From Nymphaea colorata (Eukaryota; Streptophyta; Magnoliopsida; Nymphaeales; Nymphaeaceae), in NCBI RefSeq assembly GCF_008831285.2, contig NC_045146.1, forward strand, positions 5,652,972-5,716,971: 64,000 nucleotides of DNA, read 5' to 3'. Positions 54,673 through 64,000 of this stretch are shown piece by piece. The notes beneath the pieces were generated by a model. That model made no database searches and was not told the origin of the DNA. It saw nothing but the letters and a program-made list of their open reading frames with translations. Each line of letters opens with the position of its first letter. Positions within the stretch are counted from its first letter, which is position 1. A program made the position numbers and the translations under genes.

Positions 54673-55009
54673 CCTATATGACATGGGTACGTGAGATTTG
54701 CTTAGGTACCCATGTCAGTATGTGGGTACGGCAACACAGGCAGGTTGGTACAGCTGAGTATGGCTGTATTTTAAAACATTTAAAATTATATTTTCAAACT
54801 TAATTTTTTCTTTAATTTGACTTTTCCCTTCCACTAAGACTATATTTTCCTCTTATTTTTCTTTAATTTGGAGATTATTTGTAGATTTATATAATATGTA
54901 TTTACATGTACACTCTGCCATACCCCGTGCTTAAGTTTTCTAAAATCATCGTTCCCGTATCCGCATTTTTTATACCAGTACCTGTATCGTTCCTGTGCCC
55001 ATGTGACAT
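54673..55009 (+). mobile_element. MULE-like MITE, family member with perfect 9-bp TSD
   Basis: A 337-bp element flanked by exact TACTCTTAG (54664-54672 and 55010-55018). The left end is CCTATATGACATGGGTACG; the right end reads ATGTCACATGGGCACAGG on the minus strand. The right half parallels the element at 58292-58736, in the order of a TACCC-type word, AAGTTTTCTAAAATCAT and CCGTATCCGCA. The 9-bp duplication suggests Mutator ancestry for the whole family. Confidence 0.8.
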
Positions 55010-55018
55010 TACTCTTAG

Positions 55019-57453
55019 ATGCTTCATAAGTCCAACCCTGTTCCAGTATCACCTCAGGACAAGTTTGCCGGACACCCTACTGAGCTTGGGAAATGGAAAG
55101 CAGCTTATCTTGATATACTTTGGTTTCTGTAAAACCATATTTTCCAAACAATAATGTCGAAACAGAGCTTCAATTGCTTGCATCAATTTAATAATTTTCT
55201 GGTTTGAAATTAATCTTTATCTATTTTTCTTTCTTAAAGAATTACTTTTAAATATCTCTTACCAATTCACAACTGATTAGCTGAATCTTTTGACTAGCCG
55301 ATTCACCAATTCAATTGCCTGGCAGATTTGATTGTAAAAGTGATTATGATGACCTTACCTGATTCCAAACCCCCAAAAAATAGATATTGTTTAATAGCCT
55401 TGTATCAGAGACAGCATAAAAAGGCATGCATTGTAAGATCCTCAGTTTGTTCAGTCCGAAGATTTTAGTGGCATGGATCTTAAAAGATGGTGGATTTAAG
55501 GTCAGTTTTTGGAGAGGTCCGGCCTTGTTAGGGATGTGTTCCGTTCTTAAATCTATGAATTTAAAATCATGATGATCTCAGATCACCGTGGCTTTCAGAT
55601 CTGCAACATCCAGTGAATGCAGATTTGCAAGTTTAAAGTATTTTCGCATAAGAACGGTTACAAACCCGAGCACTTTCAAATAGATATCTCAACTAACTTA
55701 CAAAATCAGAAAAATTCAGTTTCTTGTTGAGTTGTGAATCCCAACTTCAAAGAGGTTTGAATATGGTGTAGTATCCAGATTCTTACCGAATGTGCTTTGT
55801 ATTGCATTCTGAAACAGCCGTAATAAAGCTTATTCAGAAAATTTGGCATCCAGATCCTCGGCGGAACTCCGACTAGGCTTTGGTCCTCAGTTCTTATATA
55901 CTGACGCTGGTTGTAAACCATGCATAGTCAAGCTATAAGCAGCGTCATCTTGAGCCATTCTCCGCCCACCCCCATGGTGCTGGCCCCTCTTGGGGGCTGC
56001 CCAATAACATTATTGGATACCAAGGCTGTTGCTCCATGGAACAAAAGTACTGAGTAATGAATCAGTTATGGAAAAGGCTTCATCCTCTGGTTTTGAAAGG
56101 CCTCTCAGTTTTACCAAAAAAAAAAAAAATCAAACAGCTTGAAAATGTCAGGACTGCACAGACCTGACCACAGAGTCCGGCCCTAAGCTTCCGTGCTGGC
56201 GTCTACTACAAAGTTTTGCACTAAGAGGAAGCTGACGCAAAGATGGTTCAGCTGACGGTACTCTATGTTCCATCCCCAGTACCCTCCCACTCTTTCATCA
56301 GTGAGATTGCATCTGCAGCAGCAATTTCACATCAAATAGTTGGAACTCTTGATGTGGAACTCCAGTTCACCCTCATTTTTCGCTGTTTAATGGTAGTTCT
56401 GGACAAACTTTGAAAAGAAACTTGAGATGTTCGTATGCGGCCGTGGGGTTCAAAGGCTTACAGACAAAATTTCAAACTCAGTCCAGTATCTAAATGCTCA
56501 AGAAATCTGACTTCACCTTTTATAAAGTCCGACGCTAAAAAAGGAAGCTGTCTGAACAAGACCCAATTCCAGTGTGGAGATGCAATCATGGAAGCATATT
56601 AAACTTAACAATATAAGTACAAAAAGAAATAAGATTCACGAAAAAATTTGGAAGTAAAAAAAAAAAACCCTCTCCATGATCCAACGTGAAGGTTGATCAC
56701 CAAGATGTACACTAAATTTGAAACTTGCTAGTCAACAGCATCTTCGAACCCAAACTGGAAAGGTTACCTTAATAAAGTACAACACACCCTTCCCCTTTTT
56801 GCTGCAAACATACAGATAGAGCTGAACTACGAGAAACTAAGAAGAGGTAGTAACTAACGGTTCTTGTTTCAATAACGAGAATCCAAGATAGAAGATAAAA
56901 ACTCTTATCGTTACTTTCTAGCTTGCATACTATGACTAAATAATACCAATGATCGTATGATCTTTAATTTTAATTGATCAGCTCCTTCAGAAGAAGTTCG
57001 TCGGCATGATAGCATTTTAACCAGTGATACCTTTTACCTAAACAAATCCCCCACTAAACCGAGCAGTATCCCTTATTGTATGGTGTAATTGCAGAGAATC
57101 CTTGGCTCCTTTTGAACACCATCAAAATCAGGCATTTGATATATTGGCACAAGATACTTTCAGTTGCAGTTATTGTTTAGATTCACCGCTTTGAAGTACA
57201 GAGACAAGAACAGTTCTGGATAAATGTTATTAAACCATGAGAAATGGACAAAAAAGCAAAAGCTATCAAAATTGCAAAATAGTACCACTAATCAAAACTT
57301 GTAAGATTACACATACAGCAGAAGAGAATTAAGAATCTATATCCCCAGACGAAGAACAGTTCCCAAAATAGGAGATTGAGAATTATAACCACACAAGATC
57401 CATAAGATGGAATTGGTACCGCAAGAACGACTCAGCGTTTGAATTCAGTACAT
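55019..57453. other. Intergenic sequence and 3' UTR of eEF1B
   Basis: No gene recognised. The right-hand few hundred bases adjoin the eEF1B stop codon and should contain its 3' untranslated region (minus strand). No single polyadenylation signal stands out. Confidence 0.4.
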
Positions 57454-60400
57454 CTAGATTTTGTTGAAAGCAACGATGTCACAGCTCTGAATGTATTCAT
57501 TTGCTGGTTCGACAGTGAGGTGATCTTCTATGAGAGTGTCAACAGACACAAGGTCGTCCACAATAGTCATCATGATCTGCAGCTTCTTTATACCATAACC
57601 AACAGGGACAAGTTTTGCTGGGGACAGAAAAACAGGTTCAGCATCCACCCTTTCATGGAGAGAAAAAAATTATAACAAGGGGAAGGCAAAGGAGGAAAAG
57701 CAAGTAAAAAAAACCATACATGCACCCCATAGAAGACCAGGCATTTCGATGCTGCGAACAGCCTCTTCAAGCTTCTTCATGTCAGTCTCATCATCCCATG
57801 GCTTTACATCCAAAAGAACCGAGGATTTTCCACCTGAAGTTGCCAGGAAACAAAAAAGAAATCTGAACAGTGGAACAAAAGCACTGGCAACACATTTGAT
57901 GGACATTAAGAATGCGTAAATCTAACTTAATCAATAAAATTAGCACCACTTAGGTGTAAAACACTAGAGAGTAGAAAAAGGTATTTGTAAATTGAAACTA
58001 CTTTCCTTGGCTAACATAACCAGGTCTCTACCATCGACCTTGATTTTAATCTTTTCTTAGACAAAAACAAACTTAAAGTCCTTGAGATACAACCAATTGA
58101 GAAATATCTTTGGGCATTATGATAATCAATAAACAACAAAGAGGCAAGAAGATCCTACTCTCTTTTTTCTTTGAAGAAGCTTTGACAGCTGCCTCACGTT
58201 CTGCAGCTGCCTTCTTCTCATCCTCGGTCTCATCTCCAAAAAGGTCCAGATCGTCATCATTTTCTTCTGGTGCAGCCTGAAAAGTGAAAACCTAAGTCAC
58301 ATGGGTACTTCAGGAAGGTCCACGTACCCGTGTCGCCGTACCCGTACCCAAAATGGGTACTTTGACACATGGGTACCTATAGATCCAAACTGCTTAATTT
58401 TACTTTGATTTAATTTTTTCCACCTTGTTTTTTATTCTATTCTTTGAATGTGAAAATTCGATTGATGTTCATATTTAACTAGGGGGCTGTTTGGTTGTCC
58501 ATATGTTTAAAGTTTTTCATAGGTTTCTTAAACACACTGCTGCAAGAGCCGTTGATATATATTTTCTATGTTATTTATTTGTTTATGTTGATGTATATTC
58601 TTTATTTAGATACATATTTTCTAAGTATTTCTTATTGTTTATATATATATATATACGGCCGTACCCTCCGCACCCAAGTTTTTTGAAAATGGTCAGTACC
58701 CGTACCAGCACCGGCACCCGTACCTATGTGACATAGGTGAAAACTAAACAAACTCAGCTCCCTCTCTCTCTCTCTCTGGCACACATATCTTGTATATATT
58801 TGTCACAATCTTCCCTCCACCCTCCTCCAAAGTCCAAACACACACACATGTATTGCATATATTTTTGGCAAGACTGCAGATGCAGTCTACTTTAGATTTC
58901 AGAATCCAAGTTCTTTTCACCCAATCTCGTGTATATGTATCCACTAAGTCACACGGGTGCAGGTGCGATACGGGTGCGGGTGCGGACACAAAAATTTTCA
59001 CAATTGTGGGATACCCGGACATGGCAAATATTATATTCTAAAAAATGATAAAATGAAAAAAGAACATTAAAAATCATAAAAAATGCAAAAAACATAAAAG
59101 CTTGTGCAAGTTTATACAAGTTTATGCATGAAGACAATGTTTTTTAAATTCCAAAATCTTTGTTTTCCCAAAGGAATCTCATGTTGGTCTAAGTTCTAAA
59201 CTGAATTTGGAATTTAGAAAGACCTGCCATGTCCCGCGTCAGGATCCCCGTGTTGGCGTGCCGACACGGGTACACGCCCTATTTTGAAGTGTTTGTGTGA
59301 CATTGGGTATCCAGCAATACAACATTTACTGTCATTTTTACCAAAAAATATATTGTTTTTATCTTGTCAAACATTGCCTAGTTTCAGCCAAAAAACTTGG
59401 CACAAGTTGAATTCTATAAATTTAAAATCTAATATCCACAAAACAAATCCATTAGATAAGATTTGCAAGCTTGGACTTTATAATTTTGTAAAGCATTCTA
59501 AGAAAGATTTCCAACACAGCAGATGATGATTGACCTTTGTCATCACCCAAGTTACATAGGTATGGGTACAGGTACAGGTTCAGACTATTTTCAAAAAACT
59601 TAAGTGTGGGGTACGGCCATGTAATATATATGTATATATATGTATGTATATGTATATACATGTATATATATGTATCTATATGTATATATATGTATATATA
59701 TATATATATATATATAAACATTCATGATTCATAATTAGATTCAAAAGAAGAAACTATTGAACAAAATATGAAAATAACATGCTGAAAATCCAACATATTA
59801 GCTTTAAACTCTGACGTAAAGTTATATAACTTGTATTAATTACATACATTATTTGAATTGCAGCTATGTATGCGTTTACTGAGTACAAACGATGTAAAAT
59901 AAAATACTAAAACCCTAAATTTGGATCGGAAATGACTCAGTCAAAGTTGACCGAGTCCTAAATCAGACAGATACAGTCCCAGCTACGTTGATTGTATCCG
60001 GTACTGTTTGACAAGTACTCAGGCTATACCCAAGACCGTACCAGTACCAATACTAGTGTTACCTGACTGGTACTGGTACGCTGCCTCTACAGCAGTACCG
60101 ATGTGACAATGGTCATCATTGGCCACGTCAAAGCATAATGGTGAATGGCCTACCTTTATTGCCAGTAAACTACATGGTCTGTCTTGCTGGTGGCAACTCC
60201 ACAATTTGCCGGTTTGGGTACGAAGATGAAGCTAAATAACTTTGGGTTTCTCAGTCCTAATATTTAACAATATGTTAAAAGAAACCTCAAAAGGTAAAAT
60301 ATATTAAAAATTTGGGAAAATGTGACAAAAGAAGCATTTTATCATTTTGGCATTTTCTCAAAATATAGTTATTTTTTTATTTCCCTGTTTTCCTCATTTC

Positions 60401-63024
60401 CTTTTTTTTTTGGCAAAACATAAACATGCACAGACCCACATACAAGAACTTATTCATTTAATATACATTTGTTCAATTTCCAACAAAAGATGATTGAGCT
60501 ACATAGGGATAACTGCATGTATAGCATGTTTAGCTTAGCATGATCCAGGAAGAAAAAAAGAACAACAACCTCTGTGGATTCATCAGGTGCACATACAGGT
60601 GCCTGACCAGCTAGCCTAACTCCAACACTTTTGCCAGGAAACCTACAAAAGATTATCTCTCAGCCACCATGACGCAATACAGAAATAAGGGCAGTAAGAC
60701 ATAACATCACTTTATCATTGCAGTCAGAGAAAGTGATATATTGCACAATGAAAACAGATTATGATACCTGAAAAGAAACATTAGACGAGCATTAATGAAA
60801 TAGGAAGGAACACATAAAGTTCAAAACAAGATCAGTGTTTCATGATAAAGGTCTCTGACAGTCACACTTATACATAATGCTCAATTCTAGTAGTCAACAT
60901 GGATAAACAAAGTTTAATTTTTGAACTTGTACAGCCATATTTTGCAAGATGACTAAGAGTAAACCCTCCAGCTCCTAGTACTGGAACTCTTTCTATACCT
61001 AATCTTCAGAAGATAATTAGTTCCTAAATGCAATGCAAAATTAAAAAAAACTCCATAACAGTTAGCACAAAGATGCAGAAATAGTTTCACTGTAATGACC
61101 CAATGACACAAAAGAGAAAGAAACAATTCATACTTGTTCAAAGGAAAAGTGGTGAAGGGAAGACCGACTATGTCACAAGGGTGCGCGAAACAGCTGCTGC
61201 ACGTGCGTTGATGCAACACAAGTGCTTGTGCAGCTCCAACACAATGCTGGATGCAGTCGACATGCATCCAGTGAGGGGTGAGGGCCAATACTGACCATTT
61301 TAAATGCACAACCAACTAAATTAGCCTTAAAACATACATAAATAAGACTATTAACTTCACCATGCCCGCACCTAAATTTTTTTTTTAAATTGCCACATCC
61401 ACACCTACACCAGCACCCCACACCTATGTGACATAGAAGACTGGGCAAGCTACAAGAGTTTGTAACTATGTCTCCCGACAAACCACCAAACAAAAAGATA
61501 CAATAGTATGAGTGCATGTACAACAGAATTAACTCCATAAAGATAAGAGTCTAGGATTTTGAACAGATATCCCAACAAACCACCAGACACAAAGATGCAA
61601 AAGTGTGAGTGAAAGTACAACAGAATTAACTCCATAAAAAATAATAGTTCTAAGATTTTGAACAGATCATTCCACAGGGGTGGGTATGAAGTATGAACGT
61701 CCAAAAATTTTTCTTATTCTTAATCTCATCAATTTTGTTCTGCTTAAGCTAACTAAAACTGGTAAATCAGATTAGCTCATTTCAAAATACTAAAAGACTT
61801 AACACCGTCTCATCATACAAGAACCAGAAACAACAAGTATGCCAGTCAACCGGGTTTACAACTTTCACTAGGCTCAATATTCTAGACTAAACAAAGCCTA
61901 TTAAAATTTCAATGTGAAAAAAATCCACATCTCTGCTATGGTTGCACACAGTACAAAACATTGATAAAATATAACTTGGCAAAAAAAAACTTTCACAGGC
62001 AGATCATACTATGAGGATAATAAATTTACTGCTCGAGAAGCTAAAGCAATTGAGAACTTCACAGACTTCATCTCCATTACCAAGAACAGACAACCTTCCC
62101 TCTCGGAAGAGTGCAAATGTAGATGACTCCGGCACCAGTTTGAGGCTTCCACAAGCCTTAACATTCTTGGGACACAAACTACTTGAGTCGATATATTTCA
62201 CTCCATATCCCTCCAACTTTTGAATGATCAGATCTGCTCTTCGACCAACAAAATGGGACAAATATTTTCGCCTTCGAGACACTTGGCACCACAATTTCGT
62301 TCCGATGTTTATGTTGACTTCTTTACACGGAAACAAATTAAAGGATGGATCCTCATAACCATGAAATCGAAATCCAAGCACCCAAGAATCAAATCTTCAG
62401 AACTCATCTCCTTGTAGAGAAACTACGGAACCATAATCCACGTAGTCTCGCTAAACGAGAAAAAGTGTCGCACCACGGAAAACAATTCATACAAAAGACC
62501 AAGAGCCCCAAAATCATAATTTCATCACATCAAACGTCAGAAAGGAGTTAATATAACACAGTCGAGAAAATAAAAAATGACCAACTAGCATAGATGAATC
62601 GAAGAACACCAAAGGAAGCGGAGATCAAGGAGACAGCCAAACCTTGCCGACAGGCTCGAAGAGATGGCCTCGTACCACCGGCACACGTTCGGGAACTCCC
62701 CACTTGGCGCCTTCATTACTGCAGCGTACACCCTGATGTCGTCCTTAGTCAGCAGATCTCTGCAACGAGCCAAACAGATTCCTCAGCTCAAATATCCAAA
62801 CAGAGAAGTTAACCAGAGAAACACCAAAGAAGAAGAAAATTAAGCTTCAGTAAACCCAGATAAACTCGGAACAGAAAATCAAAGACCCAAAACTCGACAC
62901 ATCAAGAAGAAGGAAAATGAAGGACTCTCTAGGCGTACCCAGAAATGTAAGTCTTGTTGGAGAGGAACCCATTGAGGTGCTTCAGGCCCGCTTCGGTGTG
63001 GAGATCACAGAAGGTGGCTGCCAT
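57454..63024 (-). CDS. Translation elongation factor eEF1B guanine-exchange subunit (EF-1-beta type)
   Basis: Six minus-strand exons join in phase: 63024-62939, 62759-62643, 60642-60570, 58276-58159, 57833-57720 and 57617-57454. They encode 223 aa (family about 224). All introns are GT-AG. Residues 1-68 form the GST-C-like N-terminus ([37 protein letters not shown]). The acidic hinge is at 96-113 ([14 protein letters not shown]), followed by a Lys/Ala-rich coil. Residues 133-223 are the exchange domain: [36 protein letters not shown], and the conserved end [14 protein letters not shown]. The family recharges eEF1A by exchanging GDP for GTP. The N-terminus, with GDLLTKDDI, matches plant EF-1-beta (eEF1B-alpha) rather than EF-1-delta. 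The first ATG lies 90 nt from a TATA box. Introns 2 and 3 are swollen by inserted elements. Confidence 0.97.
58292..58736 (+). mobile_element. MULE-like MITE in eEF1B intron 3, member 1
   Basis: A 445-bp element flanked by exact GTGAAAAC (58284-58291 and 58737-58744). The left end is CTAAGTCACATGGGTAC; the right end reads CTATGTCACATAGGTAC on the minus strand, 15 of 17 identical. Subterminal GTACCCGTACC-like words recur at both ends. It begins only 15 bp from the boundary of exon 4. No coding frame. Confidence 0.85.
58944..59306 (+). mobile_element. MULE-like MITE in eEF1B intron 3, member 2
   Basis: A 363-bp element flanked by GTATCCA (58937-58943 and 59307-59313). The left end is CTAAGTCACACGGGTGCAGG with GCGGGTGCGG words behind it. 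The right end reads CCAATGTCACACAAACAC on the minus strand, with CCGACACGGGTACACG just inside. It is a diverged relative of member 1. Confidence 0.7.
59548..60111 (-). mobile_element. MULE-like MITE in eEF1B intron 3, member 3 (inverted)
   Basis: A 564-bp element flanked by GTCATCACC (59539-59547) and GTCATCATT (60112-60120), 7 of 9 identical. The left end, CAAGTTACATAGGTATGG, is followed by TTCAAAAAACTTAAGTGTGG and GGTACGGCC. This is the reverse complement of the right end of member 1, so it lies in the opposite orientation. It contains a (TA/TG)n microsatellite at about 59625-59716. The right end reads CATTGTCACATCGGTAC on the minus strand. Confidence 0.7.
59625..59716. repeat. (TA)n/TGTATA microsatellite inside MITE member 3
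   Basis: TATATGTATATA units grade into a pure (TA)n run at about 59692-59716. It is intronic and probably length-variable. Confidence 0.9.
61168..61435 (+). mobile_element. MULE-like MITE in eEF1B intron 2, member 5
   Basis: A 268-bp element. The left end is CTATGTCACAAGGGTGCG; the right end reads CTATGTCACATAGGTGTGG on the minus strand. Imperfect flanks are GAAGACCGA and GAAGACTGG, 7 of 9 identical. Terminal match to members 1 and 2 is clear; the interior differs. Confidence 0.65.
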
Positions 63025-63074
63025 TGTGAAGGGAGAGATATGGAAACCCTGTGGAGAGCGAGCGAGAGAAATGG

Positions 63075-63083
63075 AAACCCTAA
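63075..63083. promoter_or_regulatory. Telo-box in the eEF1B leader
   Basis: AAACCCTAA on the plus strand. This motif is known near the start site of plant translation-machinery genes. It lies about 35 bp downstream of the TATA box, so at or near the inferred transcription start. Confidence 0.6.
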
Positions 63084-63114
63084 AGAGGAGGGACTCAAGT
63101 GACCCCGAGGAGTG

Positions 63115-63120
63115 TATATA
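63115..63120 (-). promoter_or_regulatory. TATA box of the eEF1B gene
   Basis: The minus strand reads CATATATACACT about 90 bp 5' of the ATG. This places the start near 63085 and gives a leader of roughly 60 nt. Confidence 0.65.
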
Positions 63121-63789
63121 TGAAGATGAATATGAGAAGGATATTCTTTACCCTCCGGCGTCTGATAGTATGGCCTTACTTTAGAAAGAAATGGGACACA
63201 GGTTACTTGTTGAGAAATTTCCTTTCGACTCCCTAACCTTTTTTAGGTTGCGTTAGATATTAGAATTTTAAATGCACGTTACATGTAAAAAAACCGCGAA
63301 TTTGTGATCGAATGGATTTGTGATCTTAAATCCGTTGAGCTCTGCAGTGAAATAAACATACCATTAGTTTTAATCGGGGCAGCATACAATAATCAAGAAA
63401 TGAATCCAATCGGTAATGCTGCCGATTCATGCAACAGTTCACCTGAAGTTGATTATGGATTGGCAAACAATATTGTTGTATAGTATTTTTTTTAAATTAA
63501 AAAGTAAAGAACATTATACGATATCTTAAATGATATATGGAGAATAGCACACTGCATTATCAAATAAAATTTTAATTGACTGCCACCAATTGAATTAAAA
63601 GTGACCGATTCAATGTAATGCAAATTTGCAGGAGAATAGTCCCTGCATGAACAATTGTGTCTGGCTCTCATCAGCCCTCCGCAAGTCTCTTTTTATTTCG
63701 CTTGAAGAACCAGTATTCATCGCCTTTTTTTTTCCCGCACTTGTGAACACCAGAACACCCGCCATGAATGGCTTTGTCACTCAAAGTAT
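63121..63789. other. Upstream region of eEF1B, otherwise nothing recognised
   Basis: AT-rich sequence beyond the eEF1B core promoter. Apart from the hAT element that follows, no gene, RNA or repeat terminus was identified. Confidence 0.4.
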
Positions 63790-63797
63790 CCTACCTT

Positions 63798-63992
63798 CAG
63801 GGGCGGAGGGAAGGGGGGCCGGGCCGCCTAGGCCGTGGCCCCACCCTAGCCAATGAAATTTTTTATTTTTACATTGATTTTTTTTTTTAATTACGTAATG
63901 TATTTTTTGTATTAAAATTCAGTTTGACCCTACCCGGATTCAGAGGTCGAACTGTCGGCCCGCCCCTGAAGAAAATCGTGGCTCCGCCCCTG
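63798..63992. mobile_element. hAT-type MITE with perfect 8-bp target-site duplication
   Basis: A 195-bp element beginning CAGGGGCGGAGGGA. Its right end reads CAGGGGCGGAGCCACG on the minus strand, so the first 11 bases of each terminus are identical. Exact CCTACCTT octamers flank it (63790-63797 and 63993-64000); the second ends on the last base of the window. It shares its termini with the element at 36675-36847. No transposase, so it is non-autonomous. Confidence 0.92.
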
Positions 63993-64000
63993 CCTACCTT

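Noticed and set aside
59452-59734. Open frames with Tyr-Ile repeats in eEF1B intron 3
   Set aside because: They are translations of the TA/TGTATA microsatellite inside a MITE.

Overview
The window is nuclear DNA of a flowering plant. It has AT-rich intergenic sequence, GT-AG introns up to 3 kb and abundant transposon debris (Copia, L1-type LINE, SINE, hAT, CACTA and Mutator-like). It also holds four recognisable plant housekeeping or regulatory genes. I cannot name the species from the sequence.

Genes. (1) 7561-11937, + strand: alpha subunit of the nascent polypeptide-associated complex (NACA-like), four coding exons, 205 aa. (2) 28136-29113, - strand: RHC1A/RING1-like E3 ubiquitin ligase with zinc ribbon and RING-H2, one coding exon of 325 aa, with an inferred 5'-leader intron reaching a leader near 30.7 kb. 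(3) 48520-53703, + strand: SAC3/GANP-domain protein of the SAC3C type, eight coding exons, 419 aa. (4) 57454-63024, - strand: eEF1B guanine-exchange subunit (EF-1-beta type), six coding exons, 223 aa, with a TATA box and a telo-box leader. All exon models were assembled by hand from frame continuity, splice signals and family conservation. Each closes without a stop or phase break. NACA and eEF1B both serve translation, but nothing suggests the four genes form a functional cluster.

Layout. 0.6-7.0 kb: two degenerate minus-strand Copia elements whose long terminal repeats do not match each other. 7.5-12 kb: NACA. 13.2-19.4 kb: one LINE copy split by a 3.9-kb insertion. 19.5-28 kb: intergenic, with microsatellites, a 147-bp duplication and a hairpin MITE. 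28-30.8 kb: RING gene. 31-43.8 kb: dispersed repeats, including a ~0.4-kb inverted-repeat pair, a CACTA end, a hAT MITE, a 3 x 82-bp tandem array and an LTR-like block. 43.9-45 kb: a third degenerate Copia fragment. 47.1-47.3 kb: a tRNA-derived SINE. 48.5-53.8 kb: SAC3C, with a Mutator-like element in intron 6. 54.7-63.0 kb: eEF1B and its 3' flank. 63.8-64.0 kb: a complete hAT MITE whose target-site duplication ends on the last base of the window.

The most notable non-genic signal is a family of at least five short elements with termini close to CTATGTCACATGGGTAC and 7-9-bp flanking duplications. They lie in and beside the eEF1B gene (54673-55009, 58292-58736, 58944-59306, 59548-60111, 61168-61435). 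Three make up about 60 percent of eEF1B intron 3, and one lies about 15 bp from a splice acceptor.
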